Of a DNA stretch of 64,000 bases, positions 32,401 through 44,175 are shown in pieces. How positions within the stretch are numbered: position 1 is the stretch's first letter; every line of letters begins with the position of its first letter. The notes under the pieces are model-generated. The model was not told the origin of the DNA and ran no database searches. It was given only the letters and a program-made list of their open reading frames with translations. Location: assembly GCA_963970005.1 (NCBI GenBank), contig CAXAMN010028861.1, positions 292,777 to 356,776 of the forward strand, written 5' to 3'. The DNA comes from Durusdinium trenchii. Lineage: Eukaryota; Sar; Dinophyceae; Suessiales; Symbiodiniaceae. The position numbers were made by a program, and so were the translations under genes.

Positions 32401-35400
32401 CCTCAAAGCTGGAAACATGCCCCCGTGACACTCAGGATCACTCAGGGGGATAGCAAAAAGGAATCCACTTGATGGTGTTGAAATCAATGCCCGCTGAGTG
32501 CATTGTCCTCTTCTCATCTTCGATGATGGTGTTGTTGATCCGCTCTACTAAGATGGCTGTCTCCTCAGAAGCAACTGAACGTGCATTCTTCATGTTTCTG
32601 TGTGCCAGTGATACCAGGCATGAGTCATAGAGACGTATAGAGACTCAGGACAGTGCATTGGCTCGGTCGATTAAGTTCTGGCGGCTGAGCTAGCAACCCG
32701 TACTGTGTAGGGATTGAAGTCTATTTGAGGCACCAAAGGCCCCGACACATGCTGCATTCATTTGTCTTGACTTTCGATGGTGAGGTCATCAACACATGTG
32801 TATTTGGCATAAACATCCGAATAAGCTAAAACCAGTCGAATCCTTCCAAACAACGAGGCCTGTTCTGATTGCCTTTGGTGTTGCCAGCCACATTGGCTTT
32901 ACTTGCACCAAGGACTGTCTTCTGGTGCCCCAAGAAGGCTGAAGCAAAAGACTCTATTCTTGAACATTTGAATCTGCTTTTCGACCGTCAAGTTCTTCCA
33001 GGCGCCTCATACTTCTTCTCCGCAAAGGATTGACTGCAAAGCGTGACCTCGGAGGAGACGGATCCACCAGCAGGCCGTTTGCCAGCCCAAACCATGTGCA
33101 AAGAAGCAGGCCGGGCAAAAGCGAAGGTTTGGAAGAAGGTAGGAGAGTTGCAATGACAGAATGGTTTTAGCTTAGAAGATCTATAAGAAAATCCATACCA
33201 ACACATCTCAAACAATAGAAAGTGTTTCGCACCAATGATTAGAGTTGAATCTTCCCTGATATTACAGTTGTGTGCCACGATCTTCCTCTCTCTAGAAAGA
33301 CTTTATCTTGTAGCTCCAGCACAAACACCACTAAACACAACCAATCCTGGATGCAAAAACCTGTTTCACCGCCTGGGCACAAACCTGGATTCTCCTTCCC
33401 TTCCGGACCGGGTGCCCGTACAAAGGAGCAGAGAGGATGCCCTGTGGAGGGATCTGCCAGGTACGGTCGCGTCTTCAACAAGTCCTGTCGCCCGACGCAC
33501 CGGTCGTCTTCCACGAGGACCGGCGGGCTCACGACATGATCGGACCATGTCAGGCAGCTCGGGCGCCACTCTTCGGGGTGTGGCAGGTGCTGCTGGGGGT
33601 CGAAGGAGATGAGTGGAGCATGAGTGGAGCTGCTGGGAGTTTCGACCGCCGATCAGTTCGGAGCATGGGTTCAGGTGCGGACAATGTCCCCATTTCGGAC
33701 TCGTTTTGGTTGTTTTTATCACTCCCATTCACCTGGTCTTCCAAGTGCAAGGATCCGAGGATCCTGTGCAGCAAGGCAATTTCAGTAAGTCGACATGTCA
33801 AAAAGCAAATCATCTTTTTCCCAGCCACTCATATCCACTGATGGTGTTAACCATACTGAACTCGCAAAAAGATCATATGCCCCCAAGCTCTTTGGAAAGC
33901 AACCAACGAACGCGAAATTCACTTCCCTACACTCTCCGGACGTGCTCGGTGTCGTCGTTCACCGTTGTTCGACCACTTCGTTTCTCCGTCGTCGTGCCAT
34001 GCTTCGTCGTGGCTCCGTCCTGGAAGATCTTCCAGGATTTGGCCGCCTCCTCAGGCATCTGCCTCGAGACGACGAAGCGAGCCGACGAAGACGGGGAGGA
34101 GAAAAAGGATCGGTTTGGGACGCACAACGTGCATTGTTTGGTCGGTTGACACATGAAACACAGCACAGAGTCACAGAGCTTGTTTTGTTGAGGGGAAAGT
34201 GCTGGCATTGGTTTGGTGAACGAACAGGTTGCATGGTGGATACTCGTACTTCTCGAAAGGATAACTTACGGCAGCTGAATGCTATGTAATGTACAAACCT
34301 AAAAACAATTCAATATCTCCAAGGCCTCTACTCTTCCAACGACTGGATGTGTTTGAGCAAGCTGCGCTAGCTAGCTGATCTCGCTTTTTCATGCGACAAA
34401 ACAAAAGGACAGAACAAACAAACGTTTTCCCACTTTGCCGGACTTAAGCTGGACAGCCACACCAGCCAAGGTCCTTACACTTTTTCAGGTGTGTGTTATG
34501 ATTGGAAGAAAACTTTGCGAAACTTCTCTTCGGACATATGAGCGACGTGCAAAGCCTTTTTTGTGTTGTAGTGTGCACTCTTCCCAAACAGTTCAACAAC
34601 ATGTAATTACTAAAACCTCGTGGTTATTTCTTGTGAAGCCTATCGTTCCTGAAGGTTTTCCCTCATGTTAACTCAACTTGGTCTTCCCAACCTTAGTGAT
34701 GCTGCCTTCATGGGAGCTTGCTCATGCAGGTGCTCATGCTGCCATGATCCTCCGGGTCCGGCGGCTCCGGTCGACCAAGGTGCTCTGCATCTGCTGGTGG
34801 CGGTGGTGGTGCCTGACCGCAGGTTTTCCCAGAAACCGCAGGTTTACATCACTGTAAGGCAGTCAGACTTCGCACCGAGCACGGCACAGCCACGGATGAG
34901 CGATGGCTTGTCGTTTTGGCTGTACTTCAAGGGCCATCACAGGCGTAGTACATCTTGGATGTTCAACGGTCGGTCTACCTTTCAGCCACTCCTCCGCTTC
35001 CAGTTGACCACTCTCCAAAACCCAAAATCCCTGGACTGCGCAGCTTGAACCCCGGAAGGTGTGCGCAAGGAACGTCTGGGACCTCGAGGTTTTGGATGCG
35101 TCAAAGCATTCAAACTGCCCCAAGACCACCATGCCACAGACCATCCTTGGGTGAGTCTCCACTGTCGGACTCCGTCTTAATCGACACTCCTAAAACGGTT
35201 GGTCGACATCATCAAGTGGAACCACACCCGTCAAAGGGGGCCTACACTCCGACTGATTAACATGGAAGTGGATGGCATCCTCTGTTTGTAAAGGAAGTCT
35301 TCCACGGTGCCATGCCATCCACGTAACCATGTGATGTGTTCGTCAGAGTGTAGTCGGTTTTGATCTCCCCAAGTTTCCACGCGCGCCTGCGCTTTGGCTT

Positions 35401-37198
35401 CCTTAGCAGCCTTCGCCTACGTCGCGAGTGCAAGACAGGACTTGTGCAAAAGATAGCTGAAAACAACCAAATCCTTATGTTGAGTCATGCACTGATGCCT
35501 GTCTGGAGATTCAATTTTGGGATCCGTTCAAGAATCAATCAAGCAAAGGAGGTCATCAACAAGTTTGGATCACAGAACACAAAATGCCTGTCAAGTCGAA
35601 GAAAACACTCATGAAGAACCAGTGACCAGTTATGGTGTTGCTTTCCGATATTTCTTGGTCCAACCTCGGCAAAACGAAACTCTTGAAAAAATCATCATCC
35701 CTACCTACTCATCCTAGTCGTGCAAGCAATGAAGGGACAGTCGTGCTCTCTAGTCATCCTAAGGGATTTAGAGTTCTTCTTCTGAGGGATCCAGTGCTCC
35801 CATGGTCACCCGGTGCGATCGTGTGCTTTCCACACGCCCGGAACACATCCTTCGGATATAGTAGATAGAAGATGGGAAATGCAAAAACAGTGGGAGACTG
35901 GTCATGTGTTCGATTGTTTTCGGATTGGTTCATATTCTATCTACTCCCACGGCCGCCTCCCAGCAAGGCCGTCTGCCTCACGTCCCAAGGCCGTGCGAAA
36001 GCTGAAAAGGAGACACGGCCATCTTCCTGATGGATTCAAAGCTCATTCTCCACCGGTGGGTTTGCCCCCCCCTTCCAACCAGAGGTGGAAGAAAATCACC
36101 ATGTACATGTATTAGACTGTTGATCAATAACCCCCCCTTTAGAAATCGAAAACCTCTCCATTTTGGGGGGTGGTTTTATTCATCAACAGTCTACAAGTCG
36201 GTCAATCCGTTGGTCAACCTGGCAGATCGTCCGCCTCTCTAACCGCCCGGGTCCCGTCTTCTGGTCCCGGGTCCGGTGCCTCTGCTAAGGGTTTCATGAG
36301 TTTCATGTGGTCTTCAGAGAAGAGCCACTCCAAGAACTCTGAGAAGGTGGTCTCCTCAGTGACGTCCAGAAGTCCTCTGGACGTCCTCTGCGCGAGTGGC
36401 TTTTCGGGAGTCACTTAGTTTGTGTCGGACTTGGAAAGGGACTAGACAACATCTGAGAAGGCCATGACTTGTACCATGTTTGAGTCAGGTCACCGGCATA
36501 ACATGAAGTACAAGCAGCACCCCCTTTTGAACGCACTGAGCCACATTGTCCCGGCCCTTCTCGAGCATGTGCGCTGTGACCATCTCGTCAACCTGTCTTC
36601 GACCGAGGGACCGAGGCCGAGGGGATGGAGCCTTGTTACAATGACCAATGCACACCGGTGTTTTTGGCCAGTGCAACCTACTCTGCAGCATGCTCAGCAA
36701 CTCAACAACAACTCAACTAGCCTTAGAATGGCTCGGGTTTAGCATGACTATGCATGATTTGGCCGTTACACCTGCAGGAAAAACCATGGGTTTTGGATGA
36801 TTCCTTTTCACCGAATGGCTCGGGGAGAGTTCGTGCTTTCAGCCGTCGCAGTGTCCAGCCTATGTTGATAATGTTAGCTTCAATATGAGTGTCAGGAAAA
36901 CCTGATCCAATTCTAAGCTTTCACATTGAGGTGCCAAGAGGACAAACACCCCAGTTCTGAACAGACTCGAGGTCAAGCTACATGCTCTCGGGGATGTCTG
37001 GGGGGGCCTGGTTTTGACCCATCCCAGTTGAGCTCATGTCAAACCGCCGAACGCTGAAGGCACACCGCGAGTCGCGAGTGGCGAGCAGGGTCAGCAGTCA
37101 GCGGGGGCGAGGAGTGACCAGTAGCGACCGGGGCGCCGGTGCATTGTCATAGAGCATGGACCAAAGAATACATATTGCTTAAATCACTTGGACCATGA
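29490..37198. other. Mostly noncoding stretch with scattered weak frames
   Basis: No firm gene. Minus-strand frames at 31583-31789 and 31884-32099 have reasonable composition, and at 33,240-33,640 both strands give similar-quality frames, so nothing can be decided. A minus stretch at about 35,390-35,435 encodes AKAAKEAKAQARVETW, a possible coiled-coil exon. An imperfect inverted repeat (TGGATGGCAT ... ATGCCATCCA) lies at 35271-35322. Confidence 0.4.
36113..36193. repeat. TIR-type palindromic repeat, TAGACTCTTGAT family
   Basis: The 81-bp copy has ends TAGACTGTTGAT and ATCAACAGTCTA as perfect inverse complements, with CCCCCC and GGGGGG inside them. It is the same family as 16327-16431 and 60739-60818. 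Confidence 0.75.
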
Positions 37199-37350
37199 CG
37201 CAGAAGTTACTTGGTTTCAACTGCAAAACAATGTGGATAGGGCCCATGTATACCAAACCCAAACACTCCATAAGACTGCCATATATGCCGATCTGGGATG
37301 GTTTTGGGGGTCAATGTAGGCATATATGGCAGTCCCATGGAGTGTTTGGG
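37199..37350. repeat. Inverted-repeat element, copy 1
   Basis: The core is a long imperfect hairpin: AAACACTCCATAAGACTGCC ... ATATGCC on the left against GGCATATATGGCAGTCCCAT ... GAGTGTTT on the right, with GATCTGGGATGGTTTTGGGG between. The left flank, AACAATGTGGATAGGGCCCA, is also shared with the second copy at 39485-39640. Confidence 0.8.
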
Positions 37351-37670
37351 CAATATTGCTTTAAATCGCTATATGTACCAGGACCGAAACCAAGTCCGGT
37401 GGTTTTTTGGACACCCCGAATCACCTCCTTTTGATGCTATATTTATAGAATTTTATAGAGAAGGTCCTGGTAGATATAAGAACGACAGGAGGACTAACAA
37501 AAACATCCCCAGCCATGTCACAGTCGTTCCTGAATCGATCCTAGCCACATCTTGCCGCCAATGATGCACTATTTCTTGCTTCATGACGCTCCACTTCGTT
37601 AACCCCCCCTTCCGTTCTGGAGCCTCCCTGCTCCGCTCACCCCCCTCCACCATTGGCGCTCTGCCCTCGC

Positions 37671-37751
37671 CTGCGCAATCGCGAGGCTGGGCATGATCTG
37701 CCGTAGCACCAAGGCCAACATGATGGGCGTGACCGCATCCTCCATCCCCAC
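37671..37751 (-). CDS. Candidate membrane-helix exon
   Basis: Eighty-one bases between a CCGAG acceptor and a GC donor (CAG|GCGAGG) encode VGMEDAVTPIMLALVLRQIM then PSLAIAQ, a hydrophobic segment with methionines. No family recognised. The same strand as the other genes supports it. Confidence 0.38.
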
Positions 37752-38225
37752 CTCGGTGACTCGCGGTTACTCGTTGCGCAAACGGGCAGCTCCTGGAATG
37801 GAATACCATTGAATACGGTACGTATTGAATACTGTACTTGCTGCATTTCGAGTAACATTGGGACATCTGCCTGACGTCACTCGATTCTTTTGGGGGGCCG
37901 CACGTTTCTTCCGTTCTCGAGTGAAACCGGGCTTCTACCACCGAGGGCGTTCCTCCCGTCCGTGACTCACAGACCGCCGGCGTTGGGGTGCTGGAGCAAT
38001 CCAGCTTGTAAATTTTTATTTGCAAAGAAATGTCTAGTTGGCTGATCAAAACATATTAGTCTATTCATGAGTGGTCTCTGATTAAAACACATGGAATCTG
38101 CAGTAAATATACTGTAAGCCAGAAAGGCCTGTCAGCTTCGTATCAGACATTAATCAGAATAGATCAAGATTGCCAAAGCCCTTCACGAGAACGAACGATA
38201 CAGCAAGAAAACGGATTGAACCAGC

Positions 38226-38300
38226 ACCACGGAAAGGGTGCCCATTAATAGCGCCCTGGAGGTTAAGGGGTGTCCATAAACCACCCCTTGGGGGTCCTGG
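38226..38300. repeat. Hairpin repeat, CCAGGACCC family, copy 1
   Basis: It aligns along its length to the reverse complement of 42424-42503: GTTAAGGGGTGTCCATAAAC then CACCCCTTGGGGGTCCTGG. The left arm is diverged. Confidence 0.65.
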
Positions 38301-38540
38301 AATGGATTTATATGATATAAAGACAAAGGCGACATCAAACTGCTTAGCTGTCCAAGGTTCCCTCCATTGGAAGACTCTTGTCCTCCAACAAGTATAACTA
38401 TTGTGTGTATTCATTTTTCGGGATTCCGTTCTGGTTCCTGTTCAGCTCTGACAGAATCTGGATGTGGAAACATCCGATGGCATCGTGGACCCGACTGAGC
38501 AGCCCTGCCATGCTGCCATTGAAGGCTGCCTCGGCCAGAG

Positions 38541-38789
38541 TCAGAAGCTGTTGACAGAAGCTGAAGCTGCTAGAGTCAGCTGCTGTGTTTGTGGCTTAAG
38601 CCTGACCTCGGATCCAGCCTTGGCGCTCCAATCTCTATAAATCTGCCATAAACCTTCCAACAGCGGGAACCGCTGGGCCAGTTCACTGGGCGGGGCAATT
38701 GGGGGGCCAGTAGCGCCCAGTTCGGCAGTTTGGCCCAAGTGCCGCGATCTTCGCTTTCTGCTCCGACAGCGCCATGGCGGACGGTGCAC
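38541..38789 (-). CDS. Candidate exon of unknown function
   Basis: The minus frame reads LGQTAELGATGPPIAPPSEL then AQRFPLLEGLWQIYRDWSAK and ends with a stop at 38541. It has natural composition but overlaps other open frames, one of which begins MALSEQKAKIAALG near 38775. I do not recognise it and cannot decide between them. Confidence 0.28.
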   Translation of the reverse strand: MHRPPWRCRSRKRRSRHLGQTAELGATGPPIAPPSELAQRFPLLEGLWQIYRDWSAKAGSEVRLKPQTQQLTLAASASVNSF

Positions 38790-39299
38790 ACCCCCCGCCC
38801 CGACGGCCGTTCTGGAGCGACTTCTGGAGCCGTGGCCGCGGTGGCGGGCAACAGGTCACGACAGGTCAAGAGAATCACTGATCAAGACAGAAGTACACAT
38901 ACTCCCTGTTAGCCTATAGCAGAACGATTCTTCTGTAGTCTTTGCCTTTGGGGTCACACTAAAAATCTGGATGTTTGGTTAAATCATTGCCCAACACTGT
39001 TGATTGAAAGGGCAAGGCTTAGCCGCCAGGTGGGATGTTATCATGTTAGAACACCTGTATTTTTTGATGTAAGGCGTTTGGCTCACGACACACCCAGAAC
39101 TAGCGCTGTTCATGGACCCAAACCTGCATTTCGGACAGCAAAAAAGCACATGTTCTTGCCATGTCAGGTGCCGTTTGGTGTGCAGTTTGCTGTGCGAGGG
39201 CCGGCCAATGTGTCAGTGACGGTCGCCACTATCGATCAGAGACCGCGCGCGATGGGACCAGTTCCTCTGCCTTTGAACCAGTTTTTCTGTGTTTTTTCC

Positions 39300-39378
39300 T
39301 AGTAGCTCCGTTCGTAGCTTCTTGTTACTAGTAGTAAGGCCAGGAGTTCCAGCATCCTTGCCCCGTTCGTAGCGATGC
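39300..39378. repeat. Dispersed repeat with CTACGAACGG and TTACTACTAG, copy 2
   Basis: Inverse orientation to 24062-24152. The shared blocks are GTTCGTAGC, CTTGTTACTAGTAGTAAGGC and CAGGAG. Confidence 0.6.
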
Positions 39379-39484
39379 CATTCAAAAAACTGAAGGCGGC
39401 GACTCTGCCTGTTAAAAAAAACAACACTCTCCCAGGAACCAACGAACCGATGAAGACTCCATCCGAAACGAGCCCCAAACGAAC

Positions 39485-39640
39485 CGCAGAAGTGACCTGG
39501 TTTCTCCAAAACAATGTGGATAGGGCCCATGTATACCAAACCCAAACACTCCATGGGACTGCCATATATGCCGATCTGGGATGGTTTTGGGGGTCAATGT
39601 ATACCTATAGGCATATATGGCAGTCCCATCAAGTGTTTGA
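39485..39640. repeat. Inverted-repeat element, copy 2
   Basis: Second copy, same orientation, of the element at 37199-37350, including its left flank. Its own arms are CCATGGGACTGCCATATATG and GGCATATATGGCAGTCCCAT. It carries an extra TACCTATA before the right arm. Confidence 0.8.
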
Positions 39641-42423
39641 AGAACTTTCTCCACCAGCACGTTCGATCTCGAAAGGCCGAACTCTGCTGATCCTGTCTGC
39701 TTTCGAAGCCTGGAAGAAGAAACCAATTCTGCCTTAAACAGGAACACCCCTCCCCACCCATACCTAAAGGCTCAACAAACGTCCGATGCTTTGGGGAGTT
39801 CGCACGTCTGGCTCCGGGCCGGCACGTCACCTGTTAGGCCTTTCTGACATATAAAGCTCCCGTGCTAAAGCTCTGGGTGATAGGGTGTCTCAAGGGGTGC
39901 TTCCTTTAATCAACCAATTGGTCAAAAAACATGGATCCTCAAGTTGTGAAGGTGATGTCTTCATGCCTTCAGTGGAACCGCACGCTGAGAAGGACAGTGG
40001 TCGGATTCGAGCTCTGAGCTGAAGGCTATAGAGCAAGACCTGCACGAATAGCTCGCCACTGATGGGCTCGGTGTGCCAACATCGTAAACGCAAGTTGCTG
40101 CAAATACATCGTGGGCAAATCAAGTCTTAGTTGAAGCCTTCAAACGAAACAATTGCGCTTCGATGTTGGTCAATACACATTGATTCCCTCGCGGATAAAA
40201 GTCCAAAAACTCTTGTAAAGCCCCCCAAACTCTTGTCTGAATCTTTGGTTTGGTCAATAGAGACGTGTTGCACGGAAAACGTGTAGTTTTCAAGACTCTG
40301 TGTAAAGGGATGGGTTTAGGGCAAGGCTTCCAGTTGCCTTGGCTCTGCGAGGCCGCATGACTCCCAGCAGTTTTGGACAAGCAATGTCAGCTTTTCAATA
40401 ATGATGGATACTTGACAACCGCACAGCTGGATACTTGATGCCATTTAGCAACCCCAAGCAGATTCATGTGTCATGCGCAGTGTGTGGTTAAGTCCCGCCA
40501 AAACCACCTATTCTCACCTGTTCTTCATCACCGATGGTCGTGTCGGACTTCATCACCGATGGGCTGAGGGGGAAGAGAAGTACTTCAACCTCCATCCGAT
40601 CAATTCATGACTTGGCACCTTTCAAACCCCAAGTTGGTGACCCTTCTTTTTGGTGCCATGGTGCCATGGTACCACACGAATGACTCGGGTAACACGTCGG
40701 TCTTTTCCCAACAAAAAACACTTGGGGCGCACGCAACCCCCCAAGTGATGCCGTCTCCACCGATGCCGTTCGCCCAGCTTCCACCGAGCTGGTCCCTGGT
40801 CCCCTCCGAGCTCCGGAGGTTCCACCTGGGATGACCAAACTCGTCGTTCGGGAGCCTGCAGACCACGGAGCACGGACCACGGAGCGCGGTCGTCCAAAAG
40901 CGAGGTCTCGGATCCAGAGGCGGACCCAGGGGGTCAAAACCGGGGACACCACATGGCCTGCGGCCATGTTTGACCATTTCTGTTCATGTTTGGGTGGGAA
41001 AAACCCAGGGTGTTCCGGTGTTTGGACCCACGGCGATATGTTTGTTTCAGTATAATCACGCGCATGATCTTTGGATAAATGATCAATTCTACACAAAGAC
41101 CTTTCCGGATGAGAAACACATGATCCCTTCCCTTTGCAGAGCCTCAAGGATATGAAAGATCAACCCTTTGGGTCCATTTATATATGCATGTAGACCCGCA
41201 TGATGACCTGGTCACAGGCAAACCTTTTGACCTGGTCATAGGCGGAGGTGTCAGAACCCAAGAAGTCTGTCAACTGACGCGCTGGGCCCACACTCGGAGC
41301 TCCACCGTCCCGGTGTGCTTCGGAGTCCGGTTTTGATAGGGGGGGGTGACCTGCCAAGAGAACCAAAGGACGATGTTCAAACACCAGTGGATTGAACATA
41401 TTTGGAAAGAAATCAAAGTATTGCTCACAGGTCACCTCTTGAATGCGGGGATCAGGACATCTGCCATAAGGCGTGTGTCTGCAGGTCGCCTGGACTGGAC
41501 TCCTGCAGGTCTGCCCCCAACGGCCCATCAAGCCTGACCAACCGCATCAGCGGGCGGTCAGACCTGTGCATCCGAACGACTTCCAACTTCGACCGACTCG
41601 GGAGCAGGAAGTCCCTGGGAGAAGGCCGGCTTCACCTGTTTCTCCAACCTTTTTCAGCTGTTTTTGAGTGGGGGAAATCCATCCCCCCAAAATGGGTAGG
41701 TTGGTGGTCTGAGGTGGACATTCTTTACCAGCCCAACGTGGTTGTACATGGGCGATTGCAACGTGTGGCAACATGTGGCAACTACTATTCCGCACCTACG
41801 AGGCTCCTACCCAGGATCCACTGCAGTTTCGAGGTTACTGTTTTAATCTGTTTTATATACACCCTGGAACATGAACATGGAACCTGAAAACCACTGCGTT
41901 GCAGAGGAAAATGGTCTTCCAAAGGCCCGTTTGCAGGTTCCATCTTAATTTCCCGCGAATATCTTCGTTTATTGCCTTTAGTCACTTTAGTATGTACAAC
42001 ATATTACAAGGTGCCTTTAGCTGGTGCAAAAGTATGATCCGCGTCAGAGAGGGGAGATGGATGTCCATGTTCAGTTCTGATCTAAGGGAGTTCCAGTTCT
42101 TTGCATCACCTTGTCGTAACCATCGGTTGCAAAGAACACCAAGTGGAAACATCTGGCTGTATGATGTATGGACGAGTGTGAAAGACCTCTCAAAACTCGG
42201 CTGAGCATTGCCCCAAACAAAGTCACACGGACCTGCACTGTGCCGTGCAGGATCCCCTTTTGAAGACACCACCTGGTGATGTTTGGGTACTTGCAAGCAT
42301 TTACCTGAGTGCGTGCGACCAAGTCTTTGCAGCCAAGTCCGCGCTACCGACATTCCAGAAAGAAATCGATCATTCATGGAGAAGTCCTTCCTTCTCCTTA
42401 AGCCACCTAAGTAAGTGAAATCA
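39641..42423. other. Noncoding stretch
   Basis: Several frames of 80-180 codons overlap each other at 40.6-41.15 kb on both strands, but none has a recognisable motif. I see no supported gene or RNA here. Confidence 0.4.
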
Positions 42424-42503
42424 CCAGGACCCCCAAGGGGTGGTTAATGGACACCCCTTAACAGCTAAGGGGCTATAAATAGACACCCCTTGGAGGGTCC
42501 TGG
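42424..42503. repeat. Hairpin repeat, CCAGGACCC family, copy 2
   Basis: The best-preserved copy, 80 bp: CCAGGACCCCCAAGGGGTG and CACCCCTTGGAGGGTCCTGG are inverted ends, and CCCCTTAACAGCTAAGGGG forms an inner hairpin. Copies at 38226-38300, 49444-49522 and a fragment at 49061-49095 show a dispersed family. Confidence 0.78.
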
Positions 42504-42917
42504 CATGTTGTGTTGTTAAATCCACCAGGATTTATGTCTTTTTCAACAATTCCAGGCTGGGCTCGTACCGCAGGAGCTCATGAGTGGATTGTCCATGGCT
42601 TTCCTGCAGAAAGTGGCGGCTTGCTTGCTCATAACGAGACCGCAGAAGAAGATAACGTGGACAAGCTTCCGGTCGTGCTCATACTAGTGCTTGGTGCAAT
42701 GGTGAGTGAACACCAGTGTTTCATGGTGATAGTCTTGCCCCCCTTCTGGCAAAGGCTGTCTCACCTCAGCTGTGGGTTTCAACTGATCGCCGAAAAAAGC
42801 TTTGGCGATCACAAGTTGGTGGCACTGAATGTAGACAACGACCACATGTGGATATATTAAGTGCAAATCCTTCTGATTCTTGTTTGGTCAGAGTGTGAGC
42901 CGATTTCCTGGATTTCG

Positions 42918-44175
42918 TCAGATGGGAGCTGCGCTTAGCCGCACTGGGCCACATTCGAACTTCAGCAAGCTTTGGGGCAGTTGAAGATTCCCAACCTCTG
43001 TTTTGGCACTTAGAGTCAACCGTTCAAGGCCACTCGGTAGAGCAACTTGCTCCAAGCTTTGTCGGAAGGCAGCACCGAAACTGAGACAACGAAGGCCACT
43101 TGGAAGAAGGACACCATCCAAGCTCTGGTTGAAATTGTTGCCGAAAGTTAGGCTTTCCAAATCATCTGGCCAAAGCACTCCCTCCAAACGTTGGTTGAAG
43201 GCATAGCCGAAGCACAGGCTCCGCAGATTCTTTGGAAGAGAAGATGACTCCAAAGGTGAGTTGAAGCTTGGGCCCAGGGACAAACTTCGAAGGCTCTCTG
43301 GAAGCTTCATGGACTCTAAACTCTGGTTGAAGGATGAGCCCAGTGTCAAGCTCTGCAAACAGCTTGGCCACGCAGTCCCTTCCAGACTCCAGTTGCTGCC
43401 CCATTCAAATGTCAAGCTCTGCAGTGTCCTTGGCAAGGTGAGATCTCTCAGCTTCTCGTTGAAGTTGCCAGCCAAGGTAAGACTCAGGAGGCTTTTGGGC
43501 AGCATTACTTTGCCAAAAGAATCCGTAAACCTCCGTCCCAAAACAATGCTTTGCAGCTTGCTGGGCAGATTGACTCCTTCCAAGCTTTGATTGAAATCGT
43601 AGTCAAAAGCTAAACTGCGCAGGTTGCTCGGCAAGGTCACTCGTTCCAAGCTTTGATTGAAGGAGGTGCCAAAAAATTAGATTTTGGAGTCTGCTGGGAA
43701 AGGTGACCTCCTCCAAACTCTGATCAAAGCCCTTCCCAAGCGTCAAGCTTTCCAAAGTCTCAGGCCAAGCAACTCCTGCTAAACTACGGTTGAACCTGAT
43801 GCCAAAGGTTAGACCACGGAGGTTGTTGGGAAAGATTGCTCCTCGCACATCTTGGTTAAAGGTCGTGCCAAGAGTGAGATTCTCCAAGCTGCTGGGCCAA
43901 GAGATTTCCTCTAAAGGCCTGTTGAATCTAGCACCAGCAGTCAGGCTTTTCAAGCCCTTTGGCAAGGTGAAGCTGTCCCAATGGCCTTTCTTGAACTCAT
44001 TGCCAAATGCTAAACTTTCCAGACCCTCCGGCAAGGTCACTCTCTCCAAACTCTGATTGAAAGCATTGCCAAAGGAAAGGCTGCGTAAGCTCTTTGGTAG
44101 AGAAACCCCTTCCAAGCTCTGATTGAAGGTTGACCCAAACGTCAGGCTTACCAAACTCTTTGGCAAGCTCACTTC
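42918..44175 (-). CDS. FNIP gene, main repeat exon with frameshift
   Basis: It is open from 44175 in one frame to about 43676 (repeats such as LPKSLRSLSFGNAFNQSL) and from there in another frame to TAA/TAG at 42918. At the junction LQNLIF is followed, after removal of one A from the run of six at 43671-43676 (plus strand), by GTSFNQSLERV, so the repeat register is kept across. Repeats near the C-terminus are degenerate (LTLSAKTEVG, LPQSLLKFEC), as usual for a capping end. Confidence 0.78.

Noticed and set aside
33240..34290. Coding calls on either strand at 33.2-34.3 kb
   Set aside because: Several frames on both strands have similar quality and none has a motif or matching splice phase, so no choice is justified.
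40600..41150. Overlapping frames up to 180 codons on the minus strand
   Set aside because: Three frames overlap, none shows family motifs, and the region carries short duplications such as CATGGTGCCATGGT that keep frames open by chance.
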